Assembly (NCBI GenBank): GCA_963678445.1
Contig: OY782877.1
Location: 1,860,001-1,924,000 of the forward strand
Reading direction: 5' to 3'
Source of the DNA: G963678445 sp963678445
GTDB lineage: Bacteria > Hydrogenedentota > Hydrogenedentia > Hydrogenedentales > G963678445
DNA: 64,000 bases
Positions 42,752-51,323 of this stretch are shown in pieces. Made by a program: the position numbers and the translations under genes. A model generated the notes under the pieces. That model ran no database searches and had not been told where the DNA came from. It saw nothing but the letters and a program-made list of their open reading frames with translations. Every line of letters begins with the position of its first letter. Position 1 is the first letter of the stretch.

Positions 42752-42810
42752 CTGGGGGAAACTTTTTGTGAACAAAAAGTTTCCCCCAGACCCCCTTCAA
42801 AAAAACTTTA
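42752..42810 (-). repeat. Dispersed repeat family 2, inverted copy, with 17-bp hairpin
   Basis: CTGGGGGAAACTTTTTG pairs perfectly with CAAAAAGTTTCCCCCAG around TGAA (42752-42789); the remaining arm is AGACCCCCTTCAAAAAAACTTT. It begins 21 bases after the acyl-CoA synthetase stop codon and may act as its terminator. Confidence 0.88.
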
Positions 42811-43274
42811 ATCGTATACAAGCCCCGCTATCCTCGCCAAAAGGAAGAACCATACCGCTTGGCTGTGGCTCTGGCCACTGCTTCCCTCACCTCCAGACGG
42901 TACACACGCCGCTTTCACAAAAAGCCCTCCCCCTCCCATTACGTAGGCATTTCTATTCCCCAGATTGCACGAAAAGCGAGCGCCTTGCTTACTACTCACT
43001 TTTTTCTTGTATTGCATCCCTTCCCGCGGAGAGCGTGAAAACGAAAAATTATACAGAATCGAGTAGATGGGAGGGGCTACCTCCCATCTCTCGTTCCGCA
43101 CAGTCTATGCTTCGCAACACAGCTCCGCAGATCGCCTGTCGGACCCTTTGCTGTTATTCAAACTGTTCCGCATATCCAATTACATCCATTTTTCCTGCTC
43201 ATACACCGTCAACTAGATGCCCCCTGCTGGATACGCATAATTAAAATCCAACGAAACTTACAGACTATAGACGT
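42811..43274. other. Non-coding region between convergent genes
   Basis: No gene is supported. Open frames on both strands lack domains and start sites. I see no tRNA or recognised RNA. Confidence 0.5.
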
Positions 43275-44477
43275 CTAGTTTGTTGCCCCCGAGGACACCG
43301 GCACAATGTGCAACGGAACAACATCCATTGTCGTCTGTTTCGTCTTTTTCCCATCCATTGTACACGTTGTGTCGGGATACTTAAGTTTCTGCGCCACCGC
43401 GGTAATATCGCTCAGATCTTGATTATCAACGGGATCATAAATTTTGAAGTGTCCTGTCCCCTCTGTTGGGCGCGGGTAGGGATAGTTTATAAACATTTGG
43501 CTGGGCATAACCTGATAGACTTCATGCGGGCCTATCCAAATAGAGCAATCCCAACGCGTGGTTACATATCGATATCCATACCCCTCAACATAGAGCTCGA
43601 AGGCCAGCCTCTTTGCGGTATCAGTAGGATTGTGAATATAGATTACTGTGGCGGAACCATCCTCTGTAGCAGAGCCAGTTGTAGAACGGAAGTGCGGCAA
43701 AACCAGTTCGTAATCGCCGGTGGCGGCATACTCTCCGTTCCAGATCCCCCAATATTGGAAGCAAGAATGCTCGTCGTTCGCATTATACAAAGGCAGCGAA
43801 CTGCTACTGCTCTTTCGTGCGCGATACAGCACATCGCCACTGAGCATCGTGTCCAATTCAAGCGCACATTCTGCTTCCAAGGCCAGATGGATACCGCTCC
43901 AATTAGGATCGCCGGTTTGCGGGTAGGTAAACGCCTGCAGAATATCAGACGACTTAATGAATTTGGTGGTGCCCGCATCAATTACAATGTCAAAGCAATT
44001 GTCCGATGCGTTCCAGGTAATACCGCTCGGCAAGCCACTTGTTTTAATCAAACGGTCGCCTGAATTCACGTGATAGCCCCAGAAATCTGTAGTCGCGGTC
44101 ACCTGAACGCCATCCGCAGGCGTATACAGATAAAGTTTTACAACATTAGCCCCTGAGCAATCTACGGCATTGGGATTGTGCAAAGCAAGCTCCCACTTCA
44201 TTCCGCCCCATAGGCATCATACCAGGAATACTCGGGATTTCCGTTCTCATAATGCCACATACTCGATGGATTCCATACAGGATTCTGGGGATAGATTCCA
44301 CTAGCTGTAATGTATCCTTTCAGCAACTGGCTATCAACCCCACCGATGAACGGCCCCGCCCCATCGCTGCGGGAATTCACGGCATTGGCCCAAGGGAATG
44401 AGTAGGTATGGGTAGCCACTGCATTCATGCTACATAGGACCGAACACGTCAAGAAAAAAGCGACAATACTTCTTCAT
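43275..44477 (-). pseudogene. Exported protein gene interrupted by two compensating frameshifts
   Basis: Read on the minus strand, AAAAGGAGT precedes an ATG at 44477. The first eight codons (MKKYCRFF) run into a stop unless one base is skipped at a run of six T; the next frame then gives a full signal peptide ('LTCSVLCSMNAVA') and about 75 further residues to a TGA at 44200-44198. Adding one base at the GGGG near 44207 would join this to the 308-residue frame 44201-43275. One extra base and one missing base, both in homopolymers, suggest sequencing error, recent inactivation or slippage. The joined product would be about 400 residues, exported, without a known domain ('GYHVNSGDRLIKTSGLPSG', 'VIYIHNPTDTAKRLAFELY'). 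Confidence 0.7.
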
Positions 44478-45606
44478 TTTTACAAACTCCTTTTACGCTA
44501 CTTTTCCAATTTAGAAGCGCCACATCGCTCCGCAATGCTACTCTGCACTTCTTCAATTGGAATTTCGCTTAACCACTTCACGTCCTTCACGAACAAAAAA
44601 AATCTTACTCGGAAAATGAAGGACTCTCCTTGCTTATGTAGATGCTGTTTCTGCCTTTGCGTCCACAAACATCGCCCTGCGAATGTCTTAAATTGTTTCC
44701 ATTACAAATAGTTTAGCTATGTTTTTAAATAACCTCCTTATTGTTGTTTTATTTATAGTTTTTTCTGCTAGAGCTGTTAGTATTGATCAAATGCCTTTAT
44801 TTGTCAAGCATATTTCGTACAAAAAAATTTATATGAATAACGGCAGATGTGGGAAACCCTGAAAAGAAAGTGTTTTACCGGGATAGTTTTTTCGCTTCAT
44901 AGCGTTTTACGTTGGACAAAAAATTCAACGCAGCAACGCAGAACATGCAAAGCTTCGCAAAGAAAACCACTGGGCGCAAAGCGGTTTTCTCTTTGCTTTG
45001 CATCTGCTCTCTATGGATTTCATAAAGGTGGTAGGAAGACGGATAGGCAGTAGCAGCAGCTAATAGTGGCTTTTGAGTTGTGAAAAAAGTAGATGTAACT
45101 ATAAAGCGGCAAAGCACAGCTCCAGAAAGAAGTGCAGTAATAACTGACATTTCAAAAGCTGTCATAAAAGTAGTTTAAGGCAACTTCGAAAAGCTAATAC
45201 TTTATATGAACGCTTCAGCCCCAATTCCCATTGCCTTTCTTCATGCACTTCATGTCCTTCATGGTAAATAATGTGCTGGTTTATTCCCCAAAGTCCTTTT
45301 TACCATGAAGAGCATAAAGGACATGAAGGCGTATAAAATAGTGCTTTTGATATCACTTTTGAGGGGCGTTTCAAAGGCGTTTTGCGTCCCTCTGCGTATT
45401 CTGCGCCTCCGCGTGACGTCTTTGTCTATATTTTGCACCGCACTCTGTATGCATTCCCACGGAGACCGTGGGAACGAGCAAATTTTCACGGTTGATGCCT
45501 CAGGCAATTGCTTCATTTCCAGTTCCCGTTATTTGCTTCATGCTATTCATGTCCTTCATGATAAATAGCAGGGACTTGAATACCGGGCTGATATGGTAAC
45601 GGGCAC
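44478..45606. other. Repeat-rich non-coding region, 1.1 kb
   Basis: No gene is supported. About 44900-45560 consists of short phrases repeated with variation: CTTCATGTCCTTCATG (45246-45262, 45539-45558) and its inverse ATGAAG-AAGGACATGAAGG (45304-45330), 'CTCTGCGTATTCTGCGCCTCCGCGTGA' in pieces near 45390, and a perfect hairpin at 45454-45474. Such phrases are common in intergenic DNA of environmental bacteria, from memory. Bases 44478-44870 are AT-rich and hold the promoter of the frameshifted gene. Confidence 0.6.
45454..45474. repeat. Perfect hairpin TTCCCACGG-AGA-CCGTGGGAA
   Basis: A 9-bp stem with a 3-base loop, embedded in CATTCCCACGG...GGAACGAGC. This is a widely scattered element in many environmental genomes, to my knowledge, and of unknown role. 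Confidence 0.75.
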
Positions 45607-45643
45607 AAAAAAAAGGCGAGCATGTCATCCGACATTCTCGCCT
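45607..45643 (-). terminator. Rho-independent terminator of the 197-residue exported protein gene
   Basis: AGGCGAG / CTCGCCT plus ATGTC/GACAT with a 4-base loop at 45614-45643; on the minus strand eight T follow at once (45614-45607). Confidence 0.92.
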
Positions 45644-45690
45644 CACGTCTTTAAATATTATTATGTATGCGTTGATGCGTTATAGGCGCA

Positions 45691-46284
45691 TCATACACCA
45701 GCTGGCAACAAGTGCGCGTAGGACAGCATTCCTTGAGGAAGGTTTGCAACCTGGGTATACTGACCCTGCAAGTCCCCAGGACCACCAACCCACTCGACGA
45801 CGAGCGAGCCGTTTGGCTTATGACGACCCCACGGGAGGTCCGGATTCGTCGCATTTTCCTCATGAATACCGGGAAGGTCCGGAATCTTCACACCAACCAC
45901 ACTTTCCTGACCATTGTTATCGGCAGGAATGCTGGAATGCGGCGTGTAGCTTGGATCTGCGATCGCCTGAGGATTCGGATCTTCGGTCGCCGGGCGGAAG
46001 GCCACGGTCGAACGCGCCGGAATTACGAAGGTGTTGCCACCATCGCCGTCCAGACGGGGAAGTTCTTCACCAGATTCATTGTAATACGTGATCGAACAAA
46101 CCAGATCGGAATCCGCGTTGCTGGTCAGATAAACCAACCCCAGGTAGGCAAGGTCACTCTGGCTGGGCGGATACCCGGCACCAGCGGGTGCCAAGTCCAC
46201 GAACCACGGGACTTTCATCGAGCTGGCATAACCAGCGCTTACGCCTATAGCCACAATCAACGCAACTACTAAAAGCTTTTTCAT
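45691..46284 (-). CDS. Exported protein of unknown function
   Basis: A 197-residue protein with a clear signal peptide ('LLVVALIVAIGVSAGYA'). The mature part is beta-rich with 'AYLGLVYLTSNADSDLVCSI', 'YYNESGEELPRLDGDGGNTF' and 'IPARSTVAFRPATEDP', which reads like an Ig-like or cupredoxin-like sandwich, but I cannot name a family. GGAGGTGAAAACAA precedes the ATG, a strong site, and an efficient terminator follows, so it may be highly expressed. The partner frameshifted gene downstream has a comparable 'NPTDTAKRLAFELY' segment, so the two may be distant relatives; this is weak. Confidence 0.82.
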   Translation of the reverse strand: MKKLLVVALIVAIGVSAGYASSMKVPWFVDLAPAGAGYPPSQSDLAYLGLVYLTSNADSDLVCSITYYNESGEELPRLDGDGGNTFVIPARSTVAFRPATEDPNPQAIADPSYTPHSSIPADNNGQESVVGVKIPDLPGIHEENATNPDLPWGRHKPNGSLVVEWVGGPGDLQGQYTQVANLPQGMLSYAHLLPAGV

Positions 46285-46528
46285 TTGTTTTCACCTCCTC
46301 TCGGCTTAGAATCGACATCAAAGCCGGTTACGACCGGCGTACCGGCCTTTTTGTCCGTTAACTAGTTTGTAGCACAAACCAGTCTGAATGTCAACATCTT
46401 TTTTTCTGTGCGGTCCAGCGACCGCAAGCATTAGGTATGGTCCTTACCCTCCCTGAGCATCAGAAAATGTCGTTTTTAATGGCTGTTTTTCAGATTTCAG
46501 TCACTAAAATCGACCCTATGACAGCATT
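46285..46528. other. Intergenic region mostly filled by repeat family 1
   Basis: Holds the promoter of the exported protein gene and a full copy of repeat family 1 close to the stop codon of the SDR gene. Confidence 0.5.
46408..46508 (+). repeat. Dispersed repeat family 1, full copy
   Basis: GCGGTCCAGCGACCGCAAG, ATTAGGTATGGTCCTTACC, CTCCCTGAGC, a T-rich part with TCGTTTTTAATGGC and AGATTTCAGTCACTAAA. It ends about 20 bases from the stop codon of the convergent SDR gene. Confidence 0.85.
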
Positions 46529-47227
46529 TTACGGGTTGGTTGCCCAGAGGTCCATGTCGCGGATAAGGGTGCGGCGGGGCAGGCAGGCGAGGTGTACAAG
46601 GGTAGCTGCGATGTCTTCGGCGTGCAGTCCGGAATCCTGGTGTGGGCTGTGATCGGGGTCAACATTCACGGTGCTGGGATTGAGCACGCTGACGCGAATG
46701 TTGTATTGGCGCACTTCGTCGAGCAGGGCTTGTGCGAAGCCTTGCAGGCCAAATTTGCTGGCGGCGTAGGCCGCGGCGCCGGGATCGCCTTTTTTGCCGG
46801 ACATGGAGCTGATGATGAAAATGTCGCCGGCGTTTTTCTCGATCATGCTGGGCAGGAAGGCTTTCGTAACAAGGAATGTGCCGCGCAAATTGGTCTCCAT
46901 GACTTCGTCCCAGGTTTCCTGGGGCATATCCATAACAGGGGAGAAGCGCATGACGCCGGCGTTGTTGATCAAAATGTCGGGCGTGCCGTATTCCTCCAGT
47001 ACGCGCTGCGCCCAAATACAGATGGTGTCGGGCTCGCGGTGATTGCAGACGGTGGGCACGCAGTTTTTGCCCAGTTCGGCTGCTGTCGCCTGGAGGGTTT
47101 CATCATGCCGTCCGGTGATAATCACCTTGGCATCGGCGTGAAGAAACGCACGCGCAATGTGTTTCCCGATCCCACGACTCCCGCCCGTTACAATAACCTG
47201 CTTCCCGGATAAACATTCCTTTTTCAC
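46529..47227 (-). CDS. Short-chain dehydrogenase/reductase
   Basis: A 232-residue classical SDR, an NAD(P)-dependent oxidoreductase in the cytosol. The nucleotide-binding 'TGGSRGIGKHIA' is near residue 14, 'INNAGVM' near 87, and the catalytic set Ser ('IISSMSG'), Tyr and Lys ('YAASKFG') follows at the normal spacing. The sequence around the cofactor's ribose site ('ITGRHDE') has Arg, which favours NADPH. It starts with GTG, with AAGGAGGGGG just upstream. The substrate is unknown. It stands alone. Confidence 0.92.
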   Translation of the reverse strand: MKKECLSGKQVIVTGGSRGIGKHIARAFLHADAKVIITGRHDETLQATAAELGKNCVPTVCNHREPDTICIWAQRVLEEYGTPDILINNAGVMRFSPVMDMPQETWDEVMETNLRGTFLVTKAFLPSMIEKNAGDIFIISSMSGKKGDPGAAAYAASKFGLQGFAQALLDEVRQYNIRVSVLNPSTVNVDPDHSPHQDSGLHAEDIAATLVHLACLPRRTLIRDMDLWATNP

Positions 47228-47488
47228 GGCCCCCTCCTTCTCGCGGTCGCATCCGCGGCATTCTTCTGTGAATCTGCACGCTTGCCTGTGGCTTTGAGCC
47301 CTTAAGAACCCCTTTCTATTTTTCTATACTATTTTTTCATTTCGCGCCAGTGTTTTTTGCAGTACTTCATTCTTTCTTTTACGGAAAAAAAGAAATCAAA
47401 GAAAAAACGAGGGGCGTTCCGATAGTATTCATGAAATTAAGCGTGGTGGGAGCCATCTTCCTGGGCTGCGGCAGTTGTGATGAAAAGC
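47228..47488. other. Intergenic region between SDR gene and rnpB
   Basis: Contains TTCTTTTACGGAAAAAAAGAAATC (in two pieces) near 47375-47410, an inverted match to 4505-4545. The DNA upstream of the SDR start should hold its promoter. No gene is seen. Confidence 0.45.
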
Positions 47489-47857
47489 AGGAGTGGGCCT
47501 GTAAGCCGGGTTCTGTCCGGAAGCACGCTTCCTGGACGGCCATTCATCTGGGACATGCGTCGCCGCATGCCTCAAGCATCCTACCCGGGAGCAACGCGGG
47601 CCACGCCATAGCTCCTCTATTTGGACTTGCTCCAGGTGGGGTTTAACAAGCCGCCGTGTCACCACGACGCTGGTGCGCTCTTACCGCACCTTTTCACCAT
47701 TGCCGGCCTTTCTAAGGAAAGACGTAGGCTGTGTATTTTCTGTGCCACTTTCCGTCGGGTCGCCCCGCCTTCGCGTTACGAAGCACCTTGCCCTGTGGAG
47801 CCCGGACTTTCCTCGATGTTTCCTGGGAAACACCGCGACCGTCCAGCCCACTCCTTG
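47489..47857 (-). ncRNA. rnpB: RNase P RNA, bacterial type A
   Basis: The catalytic RNA that removes 5' leaders from tRNA precursors. The 5' end (AAGGAGTGGGCTGGACGG on the minus strand) pairs with the 3' end CCCACTCCT to form helix P1. Conserved cores are present: GGAAAGTCCGGGCTCC with ACAGGGCAAGGTGC just after it near the 5' end, and GACAGAACCCGGCTTAC near the 3' end. Length of about 368 is normal. A -10 box TATACT lies 6-7 bases before the 5' end. Confidence 0.96.
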
Positions 47858-47862
47858 GCGCA

Positions 47863-47868
47863 AGTATA
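47863..47868 (-). promoter_or_regulatory. -10 box of rnpB
   Basis: TATACT on the minus strand, 6-7 bases upstream of the inferred 5' end. A -35 element is not clear. Confidence 0.6.
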
Positions 47869-48055
47869 CCGGCTTGAGGGGGGCTGGGAAAAGCAAAAGA
47901 TTACGCTGGCATCAGAAATGGCCTTTTGCCAGGGTACGCACGGAAAGGAGCATGCCTATTGCCAGTGCCGCTTCCACTTGCCGGTGGTGTAGGAGCTCTT
48001 GAACCCATATTTGGCCTGTGCTAGAATGCCAGAGAATAGGGAGGAACGTACGATT

Positions 48056-48505
48056 ATGCGTATCCATAACGGTTTGAAATACGGGGGTTTAGTCTTTCTT
48101 TTGCTTGTGACCGTGGGTTGTGCGCGTGCCGCTAAGGACACGACGGGATTCCCCCGCTATAACAGCAAAACGGTGGAAGCCTCTTTTGAGGACACGTGGC
48201 AAACGGTCAAAACGGTGTTGCGTGAGCAGAATTTTGATTTGTACACCCGCGACAAACGCGGCGTTTTTGTGGCCTATACGGAACCCAAGCGTCGACTTCT
48301 AAAATTCTTCAAGCCACGGCGTGTACAGTATACGATTGAGCTGGAAGCCGTCTCAGATCATGAAACGGCTATTTATGTTGAGACGTTGCGGCAGGTGTAT
48401 GGGGTGACGCCGCTGACGTATCCCGATTGGCATGATCGGAAGACTGAGGATGATACCCAAGCGCGTGTTTTGCTCGATGCCATCCAGGCGCGGCTTGCCT
48501 CTTAA
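48056..48505 (+). CDS. Small putative lipoprotein
   Basis: A 149-residue protein with a lipoprotein signal ('GLVFLLLVTVGC', Cys near residue 22). The mature part has an alternating pattern ('SFEDTWQTVKTVLREQNFDLY', 'FVAYTEPKRRLLKFF', 'VQYTIELEAVSDHETAIYVET') like small two-layer alpha/beta domains of outer membrane-associated lipoproteins of the BamC or DUF4810 type; this is only a resemblance. The ATG at 48056 is preferred over 47999 because the signal peptide follows directly; GGAGG is about 12 bases upstream, which is rather far. It is convergent with the next gene. Confidence 0.75.
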   Translation: MRIHNGLKYGGLVFLLLVTVGCARAAKDTTGFPRYNSKTVEASFEDTWQTVKTVLREQNFDLYTRDKRGVFVAYTEPKRRLLKFFKPRRVQYTIELEAVSDHETAIYVETLRQVYGVTPLTYPDWHDRKTEDDTQARVLLDAIQARLAS

Positions 48506-48665
48506 CCCCAAAATCTCCACGCCAACGCATCTATAGCGGTCAGCAGGGTACGCTGTATAGCGTTTACCCGGCTGCCCGCTTTCCCTTTTAGAAACGCCAC
48601 TGCGGATGCAATATTGAGACCCGGTTTCTTATTGTTCTGCTTGCTGTTATGCAGAACGGTCGCTG

Positions 48666-51251
48666 TTACTGGGAACGAAAGTGGGTCTCTTGCTTAACCA
48701 CTCGGGTCTGGCAGGGATCGAGATCGAGCAGTTGCATGATTTCTTTGGGTTTGGCCGGACGTTTTTCGTAAATGAGGGTGGTAAAGTGCACAATGGCTTT
48801 GTCGCCGACGGGTTCCACAGAGAGGGCCTGGATCATGGGCCGTATATCAAGGGCGATGATCTTTTTCCCTTTGCCTTGCCCACGTCGCCGTTTTTCTTTG
48901 GCGGCTTTGACTTTGCGGTCGACCAGAATCTCGGATTGTGCAAGCAATGCGGCGATACGTTGGGCCAGAGCCTTTGCGCTTTCGTGGGTGTGCAATTGGT
49001 ATGTGAAGCCGGTCACGCTGCTCATCAACGATTCGCTTCGTAATGGAATCTCGGCGGCTTCGTACAGGTGAAAATCCCGAGGCAATGTGCGCGCCAGACG
49101 TTCAAAAAAAGTTTCGGGCGGCATGTGCTCATCGAGCAGTACGTCCATATAGTCGCCTTCGCTTTCTTCCCCCAAGGGCGCAGCTGTGGCAAAGTTGACT
49201 TTGGGGTGGGCATGAAAGCCCTTGGAGTAGGAAAGCGGGGCTTGAGCACGACGTAGTGCACGCACCCATGCTTGCTGCATTTCGAGATGCCCCAACAGAC
49301 GGGCCTCGCCGCTACGTCCGATATGGCATCGGATGCGCTGCACCGGTTCTGTATCGTTGGCATTGGTCAAGGAGGTCAGCGTGGGGGGGAGGGTGTCATC
49401 CGCACGCGCCTGTCGGTGTTTCTCCAGAATCGTCTTGCACAAGGCAGGCTCGCTCGCATTCACACCGCAACGGTGGCAGTGCGTCGCTCGGCAATCTTTT
49501 TCATGCTGCAATGCAACGGCGTTTTGCCAACCCTGTTGCAACCATTCCTTGGACACCAGCACATCTATGTGATCCCAGGGCAAGCGTTCCTCCAGATCTC
49601 GTTCACGGAACTGCGCTTCTACATCAAAGCCCGTCTCTTCGATAGCCTTCTCCCAAGCCGCAAAATTGACCCGCTCGTCCCAAGATTCAAATCCTGCGCC
49701 ATTGCGCCACGCCGCCTCCAGCAAATCCGCCGCACGTCGATCCGCACGCGAGAGCAGTCCTTCGATAAACGAAGTTTCCGGGGCGTGGCGTCCAAATTTG
49801 ACGCCGCGCACATTCCGAAACACCTCCGCCAATCGGCGTTGCCGTCGAATCGTTTCCTCGCGATCAATTTGCCGACACCACTGAAACGGCGTGAAGGGTT
49901 TGGGCACAAAGGTGGATACACCGGTGCGCACCATGGCGCGTCCGGTGATCTGGCGTCCCCGTTTGAGGGTGCGCAGACACAGATCGGCAATCGCATCCAC
50001 GTCTTCATCTTCCTCCGTGGGCAACCCGATCATGAAATACGTCTTGATGCTGGTCCAGCCTCGTGAAAAGGCCTCTGTCGCCATATTCAGCAAATCGTCG
50101 TCGGGAATATACTTGTTGATCACGGAACGCAACCGGGGCGTGGCCGCTTCAGGAGCAAAGGTGAGCCCACTGCGTCGCACGCCGGTCACCCGATCCGCCA
50201 GCTCGACGGCGAAGGCGTCGAGACGCAACGAGGGAAGCGATACCGACGTGTTGCATTGTTGCGCCCGCTCCGCCGCCTGATGCACCAGTTTCACCGCTTC
50301 CGAATAGTTGCAGGTCGATAACGACACCAACGAAACCGCATCCAGACCCGTGTTTTCCAACGTAGTCTGCATGAGTTCATCGATACAGCCCAGGCTACGT
50401 TCGCGTACGGGGCGCGACACCATGCCCGCCTGGCAAAAACGGCAGCCCTGTGTGCAACCGCGCAGTACTTCCAACCCAATGCCATCGTGCACGAGCTGGG
50501 TAAATGGCACGATGTAGTCCGTAGGAAAATCTACTTCATCCAGATTACGTACGACCCGTTTCACAATTTTAGGAGCGCTTGGATCGGGAAGGATTTGTCC
50601 ATCCGGCAACGTCTCCATCGGATACAGTTCCGGCACGTAAAATCCGGGCAGTTTTGCCAGCGCCGCCAGTTTCTCCTGACGCGACGCGCCTTTCATTGTC
50701 CGCACCGTATTCGCCATCTCGACCAAGGCTTCTTCTCCGTCACCAATGACAAAGAAATCCATAAAGGGCGCCATTGGCTCCGGATTGTAGGCCGCAGGCC
50801 CCCCCGCAAAAATCAGCGGCGCATCCTCGCCACGCTGCGCGCTGCGCAATGGCACCCCTGCCAAATCCAGGGCGTTCAGCACGTTGACAAACGTCAGCTC
50901 GGATTGCAACGAAAAACCAATCATGTCCGCAGCCGTAAGCGGCTCTTTCGATTCATACAAAAAGAGCGGCAGGCCGCGTTCCCGTAACAACGCCTCCAAA
51001 TCCGGCGCAACGGTATAGCCACGCTCGGCCCATACCCCGTCCATCTTGTTTAGGATTGCGTAGAGGATGTGTACACCGAGATTGCCCAAGCCCAGCTCAT
51101 ACAGATCGGGGAAGAACAGACAAATTCGCAAATCGACCGTAGCCGGATCCTTGTGCACCGTATTTAGTTCGTTGCCCAAATACCGCGATGGTTTCTCCAC
51201 CTGGGGCAACAATTCATTCAGTAAAATATCTTTCAATGCCATGCTATGCAT
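48666..51251 (-). CDS. B12-binding-like/radical SAM protein fused to DUF2344 domain
   Basis: An 861-residue fusion matching the TIGR03960 radical SAM family joined with the TIGR03936/DUF2344 domain, an arrangement I know from many anaerobes. An N-terminal cobalamin-binding-like Rossmann region ('LRICLFFPDLYELGLGNLG', 'LIFAGGPAAYNPEP') is followed by the radical SAM cluster motif 'CTQGCRFC' near residue 265 and 'GLTFAPEAATPRLR'. The C-terminal 'CHIGRSGEARLLGHLEMQQA' and 'APLSYSKGFHAHPKVNFA' are DUF2344. In some genomes the fusion precedes ribonuclease G and ribosomal genes, which suggests RNA modification; the reaction is unknown. GGAAGTGA precedes the ATG. Confidence 0.92.
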   Translation of the reverse strand: MHSMALKDILLNELLPQVEKPSRYLGNELNTVHKDPATVDLRICLFFPDLYELGLGNLGVHILYAILNKMDGVWAERGYTVAPDLEALLRERGLPLFLYESKEPLTAADMIGFSLQSELTFVNVLNALDLAGVPLRSAQRGEDAPLIFAGGPAAYNPEPMAPFMDFFVIGDGEEALVEMANTVRTMKGASRQEKLAALAKLPGFYVPELYPMETLPDGQILPDPSAPKIVKRVVRNLDEVDFPTDYIVPFTQLVHDGIGLEVLRGCTQGCRFCQAGMVSRPVRERSLGCIDELMQTTLENTGLDAVSLVSLSTCNYSEAVKLVHQAAERAQQCNTSVSLPSLRLDAFAVELADRVTGVRRSGLTFAPEAATPRLRSVINKYIPDDDLLNMATEAFSRGWTSIKTYFMIGLPTEEDEDVDAIADLCLRTLKRGRQITGRAMVRTGVSTFVPKPFTPFQWCRQIDREETIRRQRRLAEVFRNVRGVKFGRHAPETSFIEGLLSRADRRAADLLEAAWRNGAGFESWDERVNFAAWEKAIEETGFDVEAQFRERDLEERLPWDHIDVLVSKEWLQQGWQNAVALQHEKDCRATHCHRCGVNASEPALCKTILEKHRQARADDTLPPTLTSLTNANDTEPVQRIRCHIGRSGEARLLGHLEMQQAWVRALRRAQAPLSYSKGFHAHPKVNFATAAPLGEESEGDYMDVLLDEHMPPETFFERLARTLPRDFHLYEAAEIPLRSESLMSSVTGFTYQLHTHESAKALAQRIAALLAQSEILVDRKVKAAKEKRRRGQGKGKKIIALDIRPMIQALSVEPVGDKAIVHFTTLIYEKRPAKPKEIMQLLDLDPCQTRVVKQETHFRSQ

Positions 51252-51323
51252 TCACTTCCATGCGCCTTTGCGCGTCAAAACGGATTCCTCAGCCCTTTTC
51301 AAAAAGTAAACGTTTCCTCAAAT

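Noticed and set aside
42720..43244. 174-codon plus-strand frame after the acyl-CoA synthetase gene
   Set aside because: Its first part is translated repeat family 2 and the rest has no domain or start site.
44875..45165. 96-codon minus-strand frame in the repeat-rich region
   Set aside because: Consists of translated dispersed repeat phrases; no ribosome binding site.
48634..48657. GTTCTGC/GCAGAAC hairpin as terminator between convergent genes
   Set aside because: Perfect 7-bp stem, but no T-run on either strand; it might still contribute to termination.
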